This document shows positions 46,740 to 56,518 of a stretch of 64,000 nucleotides of DNA, piece by piece (position 1 is the first letter of the stretch; the number at the start of each line of letters is the position of its first letter). The notes below the pieces were generated by a model. It searched no databases. It was given only the letters and a program-made list of their open reading frames with translations, and was not told the origin of the DNA. Position numbers and translations under genes: made by a program. Source of the stretch: Alteromonas sp. BMJM2 (GTDB lineage: Bacteria > Pseudomonadota > Gammaproteobacteria > Enterobacterales > Alteromonadaceae); contig NZ_JAPVOT010000003.1 of NCBI RefSeq assembly GCF_027257845.1, positions 308,658 through 372,657 of the forward strand. Reading direction: 5' to 3'.

Positions 46740-47108
46740 TTACTGTACTGTCGGAGCGTAAGTAAATGTCACTGGAACAGTTACTGTAGTTGTTGCTGTG
46801 GTTGTACCAGATGTAGTAACCGTTACAGTGTTAGTTGTACCAACACATACATCGTCTACTAGTGGATCTGAACCTTCACAGGTAGGAGCAACTGGATCAG
46901 TTGGATCAGTTGGATCTACAGTAGGTGCATCAGCCGAGGCGTTGTTTGAAATACCAACAGCAATACCTAAACCAATTGCTGCAGTGGCTATAGTTCCGCC
47001 AGTTACAGCACCTGCGCCGCCAGTACCTGCGCCACCTTCACCATCTTGCGCGTTAACACCAGCTACCATTGTTGCAGCTGCAAATAATGCGATAATCGAC
47101 TTTTTCAT
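46740..47108 (-). CDS. yjbE: YjbE-like small exported Gly/Thr-rich protein
   Basis: 122 residues. Signal peptide about 1-20 (ending VNA-QD), then a Gly/Ala-rich segment (GGAGTGGAGAVTGG), a hydrophobic stretch, a DPTDPTDP repeat, two Cys residues (CEGSDPLVDDVC) and a Thr/Val-rich tail. Size, export and position match YjbE at the head of yjbEFGH; sequence-level identity is weak because of low complexity. Confidence 0.72.
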   Translation of the reverse strand: MKKSIIALFAAATMVAGVNAQDGEGGAGTGGAGAVTGGTIATAAIGLGIAVGISNNASADAPTVDPTDPTDPVAPTCEGSDPLVDDVCVGTTNTVTVTTSGTTTATTTVTVPVTFTYAPTVQ

Positions 47109-47202
47109 AACAGTCCTTTAATAAAAATACCCACTAATATCCTATGTTAAATCATTCCGAACGCTTTGACTAGAATATAATCAAAAAAAATGACTTAAGT
47201 TG

Positions 47203-47880
47203 CTATGATAGCAAGCCCCTTTGTGCAAAAGAAATAGTTTCTTTGTCGCCAACAACAAAATGATCTAGAACAGGCACGTCGATCATTCCCATTGCACTTT
47301 TGATCTCGCTCGTTAATCGAATGTCTGCATGGCTTGGTTCTGCTATACCAGAAGGGTGATTATGTACCAGGATCACAGCGGCAGCATTGTCTTTCATCAC
47401 TTGCTTTATCAGTTCTCTGGGGTACACCGCTGCACTATTTATTGTGCCAGTAAACATCACTCTAAATGCGATAAGTTGATGCTGACTGTTGAGCATTAAA
47501 AGAGCAAACTTTTCTTGCTCGCAATCTCTAAGCTTAGCTTGTAAATATTGTTTTGTGTCATCGACATTATGAAATGCATCTTGCCGCGTAAGCTGTATTT
47601 CTAAATTGCGACGAAAAATCTCAAATGCGGCTTGAAATTGCGCATAGCTGCAGCGGCCAATACCTTTTAACGATGTAAAGCGCTCTTCTGAAACAGTGAC
47701 AACCTCTCGTAATGTACCAAGCTCGTTTAACATGTCGTGGGCAAGCTCTACTGCTGACTTTCCTTTTACTCCTTTGCCAAATAGCACCGCAATTAACTCA
47801 GCATCACTGAGACTCTGTGCCCCCGAAGTTAGCAACTTTTCTCTTGGTCTCTCACCAAATGGCCATGCTTTAATCGTCAT
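47203..47880 (-). CDS. radC: RadC family JAB-domain protein
   Basis: 225 residues. An N-terminal helix-hairpin-helix region (ERFTSLKGIGRCSYAQFQA) is followed by a JAB/MPN metal-binding motif VHNHPSGIAEPSHAD. Despite the name its function in DNA repair is unproven. It is divergent from coaBC, the usual genomic place in Gammaproteobacteria. Confidence 0.92.
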   Translation of the reverse strand: MTIKAWPFGERPREKLLTSGAQSLSDAELIAVLFGKGVKGKSAVELAHDMLNELGTLREVVTVSEERFTSLKGIGRCSYAQFQAAFEIFRRNLEIQLTRQDAFHNVDDTKQYLQAKLRDCEQEKFALLMLNSQHQLIAFRVMFTGTINSAAVYPRELIKQVMKDNAAAVILVHNHPSGIAEPSHADIRLTSEIKSAMGMIDVPVLDHFVVGDKETISFAQRGLLS

Positions 47881-48061
47881 TTTCTTACTCTAGTTAACGT
47901 GAAAGCATGTTATATCGAAAACTCAAATCAGCAGCGACTGTCTTCAAGGCGGGTTTATGAGTGAAATCTACACACCTACTTTTGTTTACCTATCCCAGAT
48001 TTTAGCTTCATGATAGTTTAGTATGCGTGTATCACTACTATTCGTTTCAATCCGTATTTAT

Positions 48062-49282
48062 ATGACTATGTCTCTTGCAAATAAAAATGTACTGCTTGGC
48101 GTTACTGGCGGCATTGCAGCGTATAAGACACCCGATCTTGTACGCAAACTCACCGCTTTAGGCGCTAACGTACGCGTTGTACTAACAGCCTCGGCAACAG
48201 AGTTTGTCAGTCCGTTATCTCTTCAAGCTGTATCGGGTAATCCAGTTCACCAGCATTTGCTAGACCCCGCAGCAGAAGCAGCAATGGGACATATCGAACT
48301 GGCGAAGTGGGCAGACATATTACTTATTGCCCCGGCCACAGCAAACGTATTGGCCAAATTAGCCATTGGTATGGCGGATGACTTATTAACTACACTGTAT
48401 CTTGCCACCACAGCCAGCGTGTTTATTGCACCCGCAATGAATCAACAAATGTGGAAAGCGCCGGCGACACTGCATAATGTAGAACGATTAGCCCAGTACG
48501 GAGTTAATTTTATTGGTCCAGCAAGCGGCGAGCAGGCCTGTGGAGATTTGGGCGCAGGAAGGATGATGGAGCCAGTAGAAATTGCCTCTATTGTAAGTCA
48601 AACAGTCAACCGGCACGCAGTTGCTGAGCTTCGTGGCAAACACGTTTTAATTACAGCAGGGCCAACAAGAGAGCCTTTGGACCCCGTGCGATATATATCT
48701 AACCATAGCTCTGGAAAAATGGGGTTCGCTATTGCAGAAGCTGCCGTGAACGCGGGGGCTGAAGTCACCTTGGTGGCAGGCCCAGTTTCGCTTCAAACAC
48801 CACGAGGATGCGAGCGTATAGATGTTACTACGGCAGATGATATGCTAAATGCTTGTGAACAATTCGCGCACAAGGCAGATATTTTCATCAGTACAGCTGC
48901 GGTAGCCGATTATAAAGCGGTAAGTGTGGCTGAAAATAAAATCAAAAAATCAGATAATGAGTTAACACTTACTTTTACAAAAAACCCTGATATTCTAGCT
49001 ACAATTTCACGTAAAGATAACAGACCGTTTTGCGTAGGCTTTGCGGCTGAAAGCCAAGATGTTGAGCAATATGCCCGCCAAAAGCTGACCAATAAAAAGC
49101 TTGATATGATAGCGGCTAACGACATAACAGCAGACGGCTTAGGCTTTAATAGCGACAACAACGCACTTCATGTTTTGTGGAACGGAGGCGATAAAAAGTT
49201 ACCCGCCACCAGCAAAAGTGAATTAGCACATCAATTAATATCGCTGATAACAACACGGCTTAGTGAAATCGAAAAAAATTAA
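48062..49282 (+). CDS. coaBC: Bifunctional phosphopantothenoylcysteine decarboxylase/synthase
   Basis: 406 residues from the ATG at 48062; an ATG two codons later is also possible and the frame is open 13 codons further upstream without homology. [13 protein letters not shown] begins the flavin-dependent decarboxylase half; [15 protein letters not shown] carries the active-site Cys. The synthase half has [12 protein letters not shown] and ADYKA. Two steps of coenzyme A synthesis. dut, which commonly follows, is absent from this place. Confidence 0.95.
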   Translation: MTMSLANKNVLLGVTGGIAAYKTPDLVRKLTALGANVRVVLTASATEFVSPLSLQAVSGNPVHQHLLDPAAEAAMGHIELAKWADILLIAPATANVLAKLAIGMADDLLTTLYLATTASVFIAPAMNQQMWKAPATLHNVERLAQYGVNFIGPASGEQACGDLGAGRMMEPVEIASIVSQTVNRHAVAELRGKHVLITAGPTREPLDPVRYISNHSSGKMGFAIAEAAVNAGAEVTLVAGPVSLQTPRGCERIDVTTADDMLNACEQFAHKADIFISTAAVADYKAVSVAENKIKKSDNELTLTFTKNPDILATISRKDNRPFCVGFAAESQDVEQYARQKLTNKKLDMIAANDITADGLGFNSDNNALHVLWNGGDKKLPATSKSELAHQLISLITTRLSEIEKN

Positions 49283-49474
49283 ACGACATCTTTAATGTGT
49301 CGATAACAGCAACTCAACATGCTGATTAATAGAAACACGGTTTAAGAAAGCTGCCACAACAGAAAGTGGTAGGCTTGATAAATAATAACAATAAAACGAT
49401 AACGTTTTGGCATTAGCCAACTTAACAAGGAACCCGGGTAGAACTTACTCGGTTGCGGAGGAAGTCATTTCGTC

Positions 49475-50062
49475 ATGCCTGCAGTCAAAAAAACAAATCG
49501 CAGAGCGCAAATTCTGCAAGCACTTGCTGGAATGCTAGAAACCAACCCAGGTCAGCGTATAACTACAGCAAAATTAGCGGAAAAAGTGGGGGTTTCTGAA
49601 GCCGCCCTTTATCGTCACTTTCCAAGTAAGGCTCGTATGTTCGAAGGTCTTATTGAGTTTATAGAAGAAACCTTGTTTACGCGCATCAACAAGATTGTAA
49701 ACGAAGAAAAAGACTCGTTAACTCGTTGCCAAATGATTTTGCACCTTATCCTTGGTTTTGCAGAAAAAAACCCGGGTATAACCCGTATTCTTAATGGAGA
49801 TGCGTTAATGGGAGAACAAGATAGGTTACGAGCCCGTATCGCAAAACTTTTTGAGCGCCTAGAAACTCAGTTAAAGCAAGTGCTTAGAGAGAGAAAACTC
49901 AGAGAAGGTAAAACCCTTTCTGCCGATGAGGCCATTATTGCAAACATGCTAATTTGTTACACTGATGGGCGCATAAACTTGTTTATCAGAAGCGGATTCA
50001 CACGCAAACCTACCGAGCAGTTCAACGAGCAGTGGGCAGCCTTTAAACAAATGTTTGTATAG
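49475..50062 (+). CDS. slmA: Nucleoid occlusion factor SlmA
   Basis: 195 residues. A TetR-type helix-turn-helix ([28 protein letters not shown] at about 28-56) and a C-terminal dimer domain with the SlmA-specific [18 protein letters not shown] and [15 protein letters not shown]. It binds DNA and blocks FtsZ assembly over the chromosome. It is 192 bp downstream of coaBC on the same strand. Confidence 0.93.
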   Translation: MPAVKKTNRRAQILQALAGMLETNPGQRITTAKLAEKVGVSEAALYRHFPSKARMFEGLIEFIEETLFTRINKIVNEEKDSLTRCQMILHLILGFAEKNPGITRILNGDALMGEQDRLRARIAKLFERLETQLKQVLRERKLREGKTLSADEAIIANMLICYTDGRINLFIRSGFTRKPTEQFNEQWAAFKQMFV

Positions 50063-50117
50063 AAAAACACCTATATCACTGACACAGTAGATTACGATTT
50101 TTACCCGTGAAATTTGT

Positions 50118-50870
50118 ATGAATAGCTTTCCTATATTTGTAATCAACATGAAATGTTCGAGCGAGCGTTGGGAGTCGACATCGTCAAACCTAAAAGAGCT
50201 TGGGCTCAGTGTAACTCGCTTTGATGCTACAGTGGGATGTGAACTCAGCGAGGATGAAATAAAGCTATGGTACGATCCTGTTGCAAATCGCAAACATCAC
50301 CACAGGAATCTTACGATTGGAGAAATCGGTTGCTATATAAGCCATAAAAGGATCTGGCAGAAAATGGTTGAAGAGAAAATGCCATACTGCCTAATCTTGG
50401 AAGACGATTTATGTATAGATGTAACACTTCCTCGTATCCTGCAGCACATCGATCAACTTCGTGGCTGGGAAATGATAAAGTTGTTTGATAGTCGCAATAA
50501 GGCCTTTGTCGATTCAAAATCATTGGATTGTAATACTTCGATTGGTAATTTTTTAAAAGTCCCAAATTGTGCTGCAGCATATGCATTAAGCCTATCAGGT
50601 GCAAAAAAGCTTCTTCAGCGCCAATTGTTTTTTAGAGCAGTAGATGTAGATATGCAGATTCATAGCGAAGTAGGGATCAGTGTTACAGGTATTCGTCCTT
50701 ACCCATTTACTCAAGACAAAACATTTAATAGTGAAATCGAAGCAGTAAACAGTGGGCGACATTCAAATCACAGTACTTTTTGGAGAAACCTTAAATTTCG
50801 TGTAAAAATGTATTTTGAACGCAAAAAAATTTCAGCAGATTTAACGAAAATTATCCGCTTGGGAGAATAA
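50118..50870 (+). CDS. Glycosyltransferase family 25 protein (LPS type)
   Basis: 250 residues. FPIFVINMKCSSERWES is the family start; GEIGCYISHKRIWQ and CLILEDDLCID contain the DxD-like metal site, and VDVDMQIH a later acidic motif. Such enzymes add sugars, often galactose, to LPS or capsule. It sits between slmA and a peptidase gene with no other surface-sugar gene nearby and reads more AT-rich than its neighbours by eye, so it may be acquired. The C-terminus is basic. Confidence 0.85.
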   Translation: MNSFPIFVINMKCSSERWESTSSNLKELGLSVTRFDATVGCELSEDEIKLWYDPVANRKHHHRNLTIGEIGCYISHKRIWQKMVEEKMPYCLILEDDLCIDVTLPRILQHIDQLRGWEMIKLFDSRNKAFVDSKSLDCNTSIGNFLKVPNCAAAYALSLSGAKKLLQRQLFFRAVDVDMQIHSEVGISVTGIRPYPFTQDKTFNSEIEAVNSGRHSNHSTFWRNLKFRVKMYFERKKISADLTKIIRLGE

Positions 50871-50876
50871 CGATAC

Positions 50877-50906
50877 AATCGGTATCACCTATAGGTGATA
50901 CCGATT
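50877..50906. terminator. Bidirectional terminator, perfect 30-bp palindrome
   Basis: AATCGGTATCACC-TATA-GGTGATACCGATT with no mismatch, between the convergent GT25 and peptidase genes, 6 bp after the GT25 stop. T-rich sequence follows on the plus strand only loosely. Confidence 0.75.
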
Positions 50907-50932
50907 AGTGTTTGTTTCATCGTGTAGCAAAC

Positions 50933-52600
50933 TTATTTACCAAACGTTTCCCCAAAGAAATCACCTTCATTCCACTGAGGCTTATCTTCTTGATTGGCTA
51001 ACGTCCAACCTATTTGAGCATTCACCTTGGTAAAGGTTTCAGCCGCTTTCCAATTAAAGGGTTGGTTAATATCATCGCTAGGCTTGTGATAGTGAGTCGA
51101 CAAAAACTGCCCAAACACTTTGCTGCCATCTACACTGGGATCTTTTGATTTAAGACCTGGCACCATAAACACCGAAGGAACACCTTGCTTAACAAACGCA
51201 TAGTGATCTGAGCGCGTAAACAGGGCTTGTTCAGGCCATGGGTCTGGGCTTAGTTCAATATCAGCATTTGCCGCCGCTTTTTCCACCGATTGCTGCAAAT
51301 CGCTGTGGTTTGCACCAAATGCAATAACATCCGCAAACTCATAGGTAAGAATAGGCATATCTAGGTTCACATTAGCCACCATAGACGTTACTGGTACCGT
51401 AGGGTTGCGTGCGAAATAGTCGGCACCTAGCAGTCCTTTTTCCTCACCCGTTACAGAAACGAACAAGATAGAACGCTTAGGCTTTTCACTCATCTCACTG
51501 AAAAGGCGAGCCGTTTCTAGCATCACTGAGGTGCCTGAGGCATTGTCCATCGCGCCGTTATTGATGTTGTCTTTTTTAACGGTTTTCGCAAAGCCTATGT
51601 GGTCAGAGTGAGCAGAAAATACGACGTATTCATCTTTTAACTTCGGATCTGAACCTTCTAACATCCCAACTACGTTAGGACTTGTGATGGTGTCATGCAC
51701 ACTCTTTTTACTGATATCCACGGTGCCTTGTAACGCAAAACCTTTTGGTACTTTGTCAGCCTCAAGGTCAGCATAAACGTCGTCTAAACTGCGCTCAGCG
51801 CCTTCAAATAACGTGCGAGCAGCCCCCTCACTCATGTAAGCGCCGCCTTTAAGCTGAGGAAAACTGTTTGCCGGCTCATTGTCATCGTTTAGCCATGCCA
51901 TGCGTGGTGTATGGATGTAACTTAAACGGCTTTGATAAGGACGCACTTTTTCATTTTTCGGGGTAGTAATAGTGATCATGCCAATGGCACCATTGTCTAC
52001 AGCATACTTTTGCTTTTGATAACCCGATGCAAAATGCGCCCCTTCTTCTGATGGGAAATCACTCGGCTTACCCGCTAGCGCAACAACAATTTTTCCGTCT
52101 ACATCTACGCCTTCATAATCGTTGTGCGACAGTTCGTCGGCAACAATTCCGTAGCCCACGAAGACCATTTCACCACTTACCTTCGCATCTACGTTCAATA
52201 AGCTAGGACCAGCAAGGTATTGTTTTGGATAGGCGAAATCTACGGTACTGCCGTTTTTCGTCAACGTAAACTGAGGAGATTCTTGAACTAAGTTTGCCTT
52301 GCGAAATGATACATCTTGAATAAACCCGTCAGTGCCGGCCGGCGTTAAACCATATTTGGCAAACTCTGTTGCAATATAAAGCGCAGCAATATCGTGCCCA
52401 CGAGAGCCGGTATCACGTCCCTCTAGTAAATCGTCAGCTAAAAAGAAAAGGTGAGATTTAATTCGCTGAGTATCTGGGCTAAATGCCCCCTCAGTTGATG
52501 CATGGGCTTTTGAGGAATGTTCTGTCGTTGAATGATTGTGTGCACTCGCGGCGAAAGTCATTGCCGTTATTGCACTACCTAGTAGTAGTTTTTTTATCAT
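50933..52600 (-). CDS. M28 family zinc metallopeptidase, exported
   Basis: 555 residues. Signal peptide about 1-20. A PA-like insert (about 130-260) interrupts the catalytic domain. Zinc ligands and catalytic residues are seen in VVFSAHSDHIGF, NNGAMDNASGTSVMLE, VTGEEKGLLGADYF and TRSDHYAFVKQGVPS. It is an aminopeptidase or carboxypeptidase of the periplasm or surface. A His/Ser-rich stretch follows the signal. Convergent with GT25. Confidence 0.92.
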   Translation of the reverse strand: MIKKLLLGSAITAMTFAASAHNHSTTEHSSKAHASTEGAFSPDTQRIKSHLFFLADDLLEGRDTGSRGHDIAALYIATEFAKYGLTPAGTDGFIQDVSFRKANLVQESPQFTLTKNGSTVDFAYPKQYLAGPSLLNVDAKVSGEMVFVGYGIVADELSHNDYEGVDVDGKIVVALAGKPSDFPSEEGAHFASGYQKQKYAVDNGAIGMITITTPKNEKVRPYQSRLSYIHTPRMAWLNDDNEPANSFPQLKGGAYMSEGAARTLFEGAERSLDDVYADLEADKVPKGFALQGTVDISKKSVHDTITSPNVVGMLEGSDPKLKDEYVVFSAHSDHIGFAKTVKKDNINNGAMDNASGTSVMLETARLFSEMSEKPKRSILFVSVTGEEKGLLGADYFARNPTVPVTSMVANVNLDMPILTYEFADVIAFGANHSDLQQSVEKAAANADIELSPDPWPEQALFTRSDHYAFVKQGVPSVFMVPGLKSKDPSVDGSKVFGQFLSTHYHKPSDDINQPFNWKAAETFTKVNAQIGWTLANQEDKPQWNEGDFFGETFGK

Positions 52601-52789
52601 TTTAGTTCACCAAATTTTTATTACGCAAAAATGTTTATTACATGCTTGTCGCTGTAAGTAACATGTTAACTCAGTTCATAGGGGCATTGCTATGCAACCC
52701 ATTTTGTTTAACACGGGTTTTCTGCCATTGCTCGCATAGTAGAGTCGTTATAAAATTTAATCGTAATTTTTAACTGATAAGAGCTGTCC

Positions 52790-53125
52790 ATGTCTAACGA
52801 AGCATTGTTATATCGTATTCAATTCATCAGCAATGGTGAGCGATACGAGCTATATGTAAAAACTCTCATGCAAGGAAGTCTATTTGGCTTTGTTGAAATT
52901 GGGGATTTTGTCTGGGATACGCATACCAGCGTAGTACTCGACCCTAGCCATGAAAAGTTAAAATCTGAATTTGCAGAAGTCACAAAAACCTATATTCCTA
53001 TGCACAATGTCTTGCGCATTGACGCTGTAAAGAAAAAAGGTTCTGCCAAAATTACTCAATTAGAAAACAAATCTGATAAAGTAACTCAATTTCCTAGTCC
53101 AATTTATACACCAACTAAAGAGTAA
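52790..53125 (+). CDS. DUF1820 family protein
   Basis: 111 residues, soluble. LYRIQFISNGERYELYVK at the start, SLFGFVEIGDFVWD and YIPMHNVLRIDAV match the DUF1820 pattern. Function unknown to me. A hairpin (CCGGGGTTTTCCGG-like, 53130-53142) lies between it and the next gene. Confidence 0.85.
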   Translation: MSNEALLYRIQFISNGERYELYVKTLMQGSLFGFVEIGDFVWDTHTSVVLDPSHEKLKSEFAEVTKTYIPMHNVLRIDAVKKKGSAKITQLENKSDKVTQFPSPIYTPTKE

Positions 53126-53164
53126 CGCGCCGGGGTTTTCCGGTTAAGGTTACCGGAGACCCTT

Positions 53165-54922
53165 ATGTATCGCTTGCTTCTTGCCGCTACGCTTTTACTT
53201 TGCAGCCTCGGCTTATCAGCCAAAAGCTATGATGATAAAAGTCTGTATACACTGCTCGATAACATTTGGCAGTATGAAATGTCTGTATCCCCACTGCTTG
53301 CCTCTCGCCAAGGTAATACAAACCTTGCGCATGCACTGCCTGATATATCTCCTGAAGGGCTGAGTGGTCAGCATAAAAATTGGCTTAAGTTCCAAAACCA
53401 ACTGGCGCATTATGAAAGAAGCAATTTATCGCAAGATGCGTTTATTGCTTTATTGATGCAGCGGTACAGGTTGGCAAACTATATAGACCAGTACACGTAT
53501 CGCTCTTACCTTGTTCCCATTAACTCAGAATACGGTTTTCACAGCGCCATGGCGTCTTTGCCAAACCTGTCTACGTTTAAGCGCGTAGCAGATTACGAGG
53601 CGTATATCAGTCGCTTACAGGCGCTAAAACCCTATTTCAAGCAGCAAATTGACTATATGAAACAGGCATTAGCAGAGGGATATACCCAACCTAGCGCCGT
53701 ACTTAACGGTTTCGAAGATTCTATTTCAACGTATTTAGTGAGCGACGTGAAAGAAAGCAGCTTCTACGGGCCCTTTACTCGTTTTCCAGACTATTTTAGC
53801 GACACAGAAAAAGCAGCATTGAAAAAACAAGGCCAGCAAGCAGTACGCAATTTTGTACTACCGGCTTACCAAGCGTTTTATGACTTTATGGTGAAGGACT
53901 ATATTCCTGGTGCTCGAGATGACATAGCCGCAGAGAAATGGCCTGATGGTGTTAACTATTACGCAAACAGAGCTAAACATTACACAACCACAGATATGAG
54001 CCCAAAAGAGATCCATGAACTGGGCTTATCTGAGGTAGCGAGAATTCGCGCGCAAATGCAGCAGATTGTTGATGACTTAGCGTTTGATGGCTCAATAAAC
54101 GAATTCATTACATTTTTACGGGAAGACCCTCAGTTTTATGCCACCAGCGCGGAAGAGCTGCTGAAAGAGGCGTCTTTTATTGCTAAAAAAATGGATGCCA
54201 AACTGCCGGAATTATTTGAATACCTACCCAGAACCCCCTACGGTGTTGCTCCAGTGCCAGATGCCATTGCGCCAAAGTACACCACTGGGCGCTATATTCA
54301 CCCAAGTAGGGACGATCAGCCCGGCTACTACTGGGTAAACACTTATGCTCTTGATAAGCGCCCTTTGTATGCACTGCCTGCATTAACCCTTCATGAAGCT
54401 GTGCCAGGGCATCATTTACAAATATCATTAGCAGCAGAGCTTGAGGATCTTCCCATGGTTCGCCGCAATACGTATATTTCGGCATTTGGTGAAGGCTGGG
54501 GTTTATATTCAGAATTTCTTGGTATTGAAGCAGGCATTTATGAAGACCCTTACGATAACTTTGGCCGTTTAAGTTATGAAATGTGGCGTGCATGCCGTTT
54601 AGTCGTTGATACAGGTATGCATACTATGGGCTGGAGTCGTCAGCAAGCGGTAGACTATATGATGGAAAATACCGCATTATCTGAGCACAACGTTAATACT
54701 GAGATTGACCGCTATATATCGTGGCCTGCCCAGGCGCTGTCTTACAAAATAGGCGAAATAAAAATAAAAGCGCTGCGTGGAAAAGCAGAAGCAGAATTAG
54801 GCGAACACTTTGACGTTCGTAAATTCCACCGAGCTGTATTAGAGAATGGCTCAGTTCCACTTTTCATCTTAGAACAGCGTATTAATACGTTTATAAAGGA
54901 ACAAAAGGCTAAAAAACTATGA
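53165..54922 (+). CDS. DUF885 family exported metalloprotein
   Basis: 585 residues. Signal peptide about 1-19 (LGLSAKS). The signature LHEAVPGHHLQ (about 416-426) gives a HExxxGH zinc-type site, followed by FGEGWGLYSEFLG with a further Glu. These proteins resemble thermostable carboxypeptidases and are probably peptidases. Overlaps the next gene by four bases (ATGA). Confidence 0.88.
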   Translation: MYRLLLAATLLLCSLGLSAKSYDDKSLYTLLDNIWQYEMSVSPLLASRQGNTNLAHALPDISPEGLSGQHKNWLKFQNQLAHYERSNLSQDAFIALLMQRYRLANYIDQYTYRSYLVPINSEYGFHSAMASLPNLSTFKRVADYEAYISRLQALKPYFKQQIDYMKQALAEGYTQPSAVLNGFEDSISTYLVSDVKESSFYGPFTRFPDYFSDTEKAALKKQGQQAVRNFVLPAYQAFYDFMVKDYIPGARDDIAAEKWPDGVNYYANRAKHYTTTDMSPKEIHELGLSEVARIRAQMQQIVDDLAFDGSINEFITFLREDPQFYATSAEELLKEASFIAKKMDAKLPELFEYLPRTPYGVAPVPDAIAPKYTTGRYIHPSRDDQPGYYWVNTYALDKRPLYALPALTLHEAVPGHHLQISLAAELEDLPMVRRNTYISAFGEGWGLYSEFLGIEAGIYEDPYDNFGRLSYEMWRACRLVVDTGMHTMGWSRQQAVDYMMENTALSEHNVNTEIDRYISWPAQALSYKIGEIKIKALRGKAEAELGEHFDVRKFHRAVLENGSVPLFILEQRINTFIKEQKAKKL

Positions 54923-55431
54923 TTGTTGCATTTGGTGTTATCGGGGTACTCATTCTGCTTTTGATTTATTTCGTGCTACGCACCCAAAACTTTCAGAAAG
55001 AATTAATACTTTCCCGCTCTTCCAATAAGCAGAGCAACAGCAAGGTCAATTACGCTCAGCGCAACCTGGTATTAGTGACTGATGCTTTGGAAAAAAACCT
55101 GACGCAGCGTTTGCAGAGCCTGTATAAAAGCAGGCTTATTAATCAAGATCAGTATAATGCTTTGTTACCCTTGATGACGTACTTTTCAACCATTGTGATG
55201 AACTGCTGCGAAAAAGGCGATTCGCTGGAAGAGTCTCTTAAAAAAGCGTTAAGTAATGAAGAGATTTCTTTAGAAGGAATACAGCTCGTTGTAAAAGACT
55301 TACCCAGTAACCTTAGAATGTTGTGGTCTAAGAACACAGCCGATGGATTTATAGCGTTTTGCCAAGCTGTCACTTCGGTAAAAAGCAGCAGCGACTCTCA
55401 AGACGCAGCACAAGCTAAAAAGGCATCCTAA
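54919..55431 (+). CDS. Small membrane-anchored protein of unknown function
   Basis: 170 residues. One N-terminal membrane helix (about 3-20, VAFGVIGVLILLLIYFVL), then a mostly helical cytoplasmic part and a Ser/Ala/Lys-rich tail. No motif recognised. The start overlaps the DUF885 stop, so the two are co-translated. A terminator follows at 55535. Confidence 0.75.
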   Translation: MIVAFGVIGVLILLLIYFVLRTQNFQKELILSRSSNKQSNSKVNYAQRNLVLVTDALEKNLTQRLQSLYKSRLINQDQYNALLPLMTYFSTIVMNCCEKGDSLEESLKKALSNEEISLEGIQLVVKDLPSNLRMLWSKNTADGFIAFCQAVTSVKSSSDSQDAAQAKKAS

Positions 55432-55534
55432 CGGCCCAGATTCAGCATAACCTACTCTCGGCATAACCTATTGTCGTCATAACTGAGCCTCGGTATAACT
55501 GGGTATAAGTCACTTAACTAATGCGCAATAATTG

Positions 55535-55560
55535 AAAGCTGCTGTTACAGGCAGCTTTTT
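55535..55560 (+). terminator. Intrinsic terminator of the DUF885 operon
   Basis: AAAGCTGC-TGTTACAG-GCAGCTTT followed by more T residues, about 100 bp after the stop. Confidence 0.82.
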
Positions 55561-55781
55561 CGTTATTAGTGCTATTAAAGTCCCCATTTTTTTCTTTATT
55601 ACTTTTTTATTGCCACATTCATCGGGCAGTTTTTATGTCTGTCTTTATTATCAGTTTCTCGCTCATAAAAAGTGTGAAGTGAAATTTAATGTCTTCCCTT
55701 TTTAAAATAATCAGTAGGTTAGCAAGCTACGAAGTAGAAAGGCGCCGGTTTATCTTGAAAAGACTTTACCTCTCACTATAA

Positions 55782-55801
55782 TACTGTACACATATACAGT
55801 A
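55782..55801 (+). promoter_or_regulatory. LexA (SOS) box of imuA-imuB-dnaE2
   Basis: TACTGTACACATATACAGTA matches the gammaproteobacterial LexA consensus TACTGTATATATATACAGTA at 18 of 20 positions. It ends 12 bp before the imuA start, so LexA would block the promoter. Confidence 0.93.
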
Positions 55802-55813
55802 TTAGTTGGTGTT

Positions 55814-56518
55814 ATGAATAAGTCATTATCTACGTTGGAAAACCACCCGCATATTTGGCGGGCTAGAGAGCAGAGTCAGCAAGAAGAGCGGTTTTCGTTG
55901 GGTTTTGATCAGCTAGATGAAGCGCTAAACGGTGGCGTTTCAACCTCTGGCGTGGTTCGTATACGCACACTAACTGGCATTGGCGAACTCTCTCTATTCA
56001 AACAAGTCATCAGCAAGCAACGCTCGCATAAGATGATTGTATTTGTAAACCCGCCAGGAGATATTCAAACCCCTTGGTTAGCAACATTTGGAATTGATGT
56101 TAAACAGGTTTTAATTATAAAGCCCAGTACTGAAAAAGAGTCACTGTGGGCAACTGAACAGTGTTTGAAGAGTACGGCCTGCCATTGCGTTATTTTGTGG
56201 AGCAATGGGGTAAATACAAAGGAAGCTAGACGTCTACAAGTAGCAGCAACACATAACGATGCACTTTGTCTTCTTTTCACCAGTCCTAACAGAAGCAGTA
56301 TGCTCAACAGCGCAGCACTGCAGACATTACCTATCTCTCTAGATTTATGCCTTAACTATCGACAACAGGCGTTGGAAGTCAGCGTGCTAAAGCAGCGCCA
56401 CGGCTGGCCAAAAGATAATATTGCCATACATAACGACTGGACTGCGAACAACCGAGCAATCAAGTGGGCAGTTGAACATAACAAAGTAAAACGTCATGTA
56501 CTTCACTCAGTGAGTTAA
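55814..56518 (+). CDS. imuA: Translesion synthesis protein ImuA
   Basis: 234 residues. A RecA/SulA-like fold with the opening LGFDQLDEALNGGVSTSGVVRI, where the usual Walker A is lost. VFVNPPGDIQTPWLATFGID and VILWSNGV are the other recognisable segments. It works with ImuB and DnaE2 in damage-induced mutagenesis. Directly downstream of the LexA box; its stop overlaps the imuB start (TAATG). Confidence 0.88.
   Translation: MNKSLSTLENHPHIWRAREQSQQEERFSLGFDQLDEALNGGVSTSGVVRIRTLTGIGELSLFKQVISKQRSHKMIVFVNPPGDIQTPWLATFGIDVKQVLIIKPSTEKESLWATEQCLKSTACHCVILWSNGVNTKEARRLQVAATHNDALCLLFTSPNRSSMLNSAALQTLPISLDLCLNYRQQALEVSVLKQRHGWPKDNIAIHNDWTANNRAIKWAVEHNKVKRHVLHSVS

Larger units (their letters stand above)
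55432..55813. other. Intergenic region before the imuA operon
   Basis: 382 bp. Imperfect repeats of GCATAACCTA type lie at about 55446-55505, then the terminator (55535-55560) and the LexA box (55782-55801). No coding frame is convincing. Confidence 0.65.
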
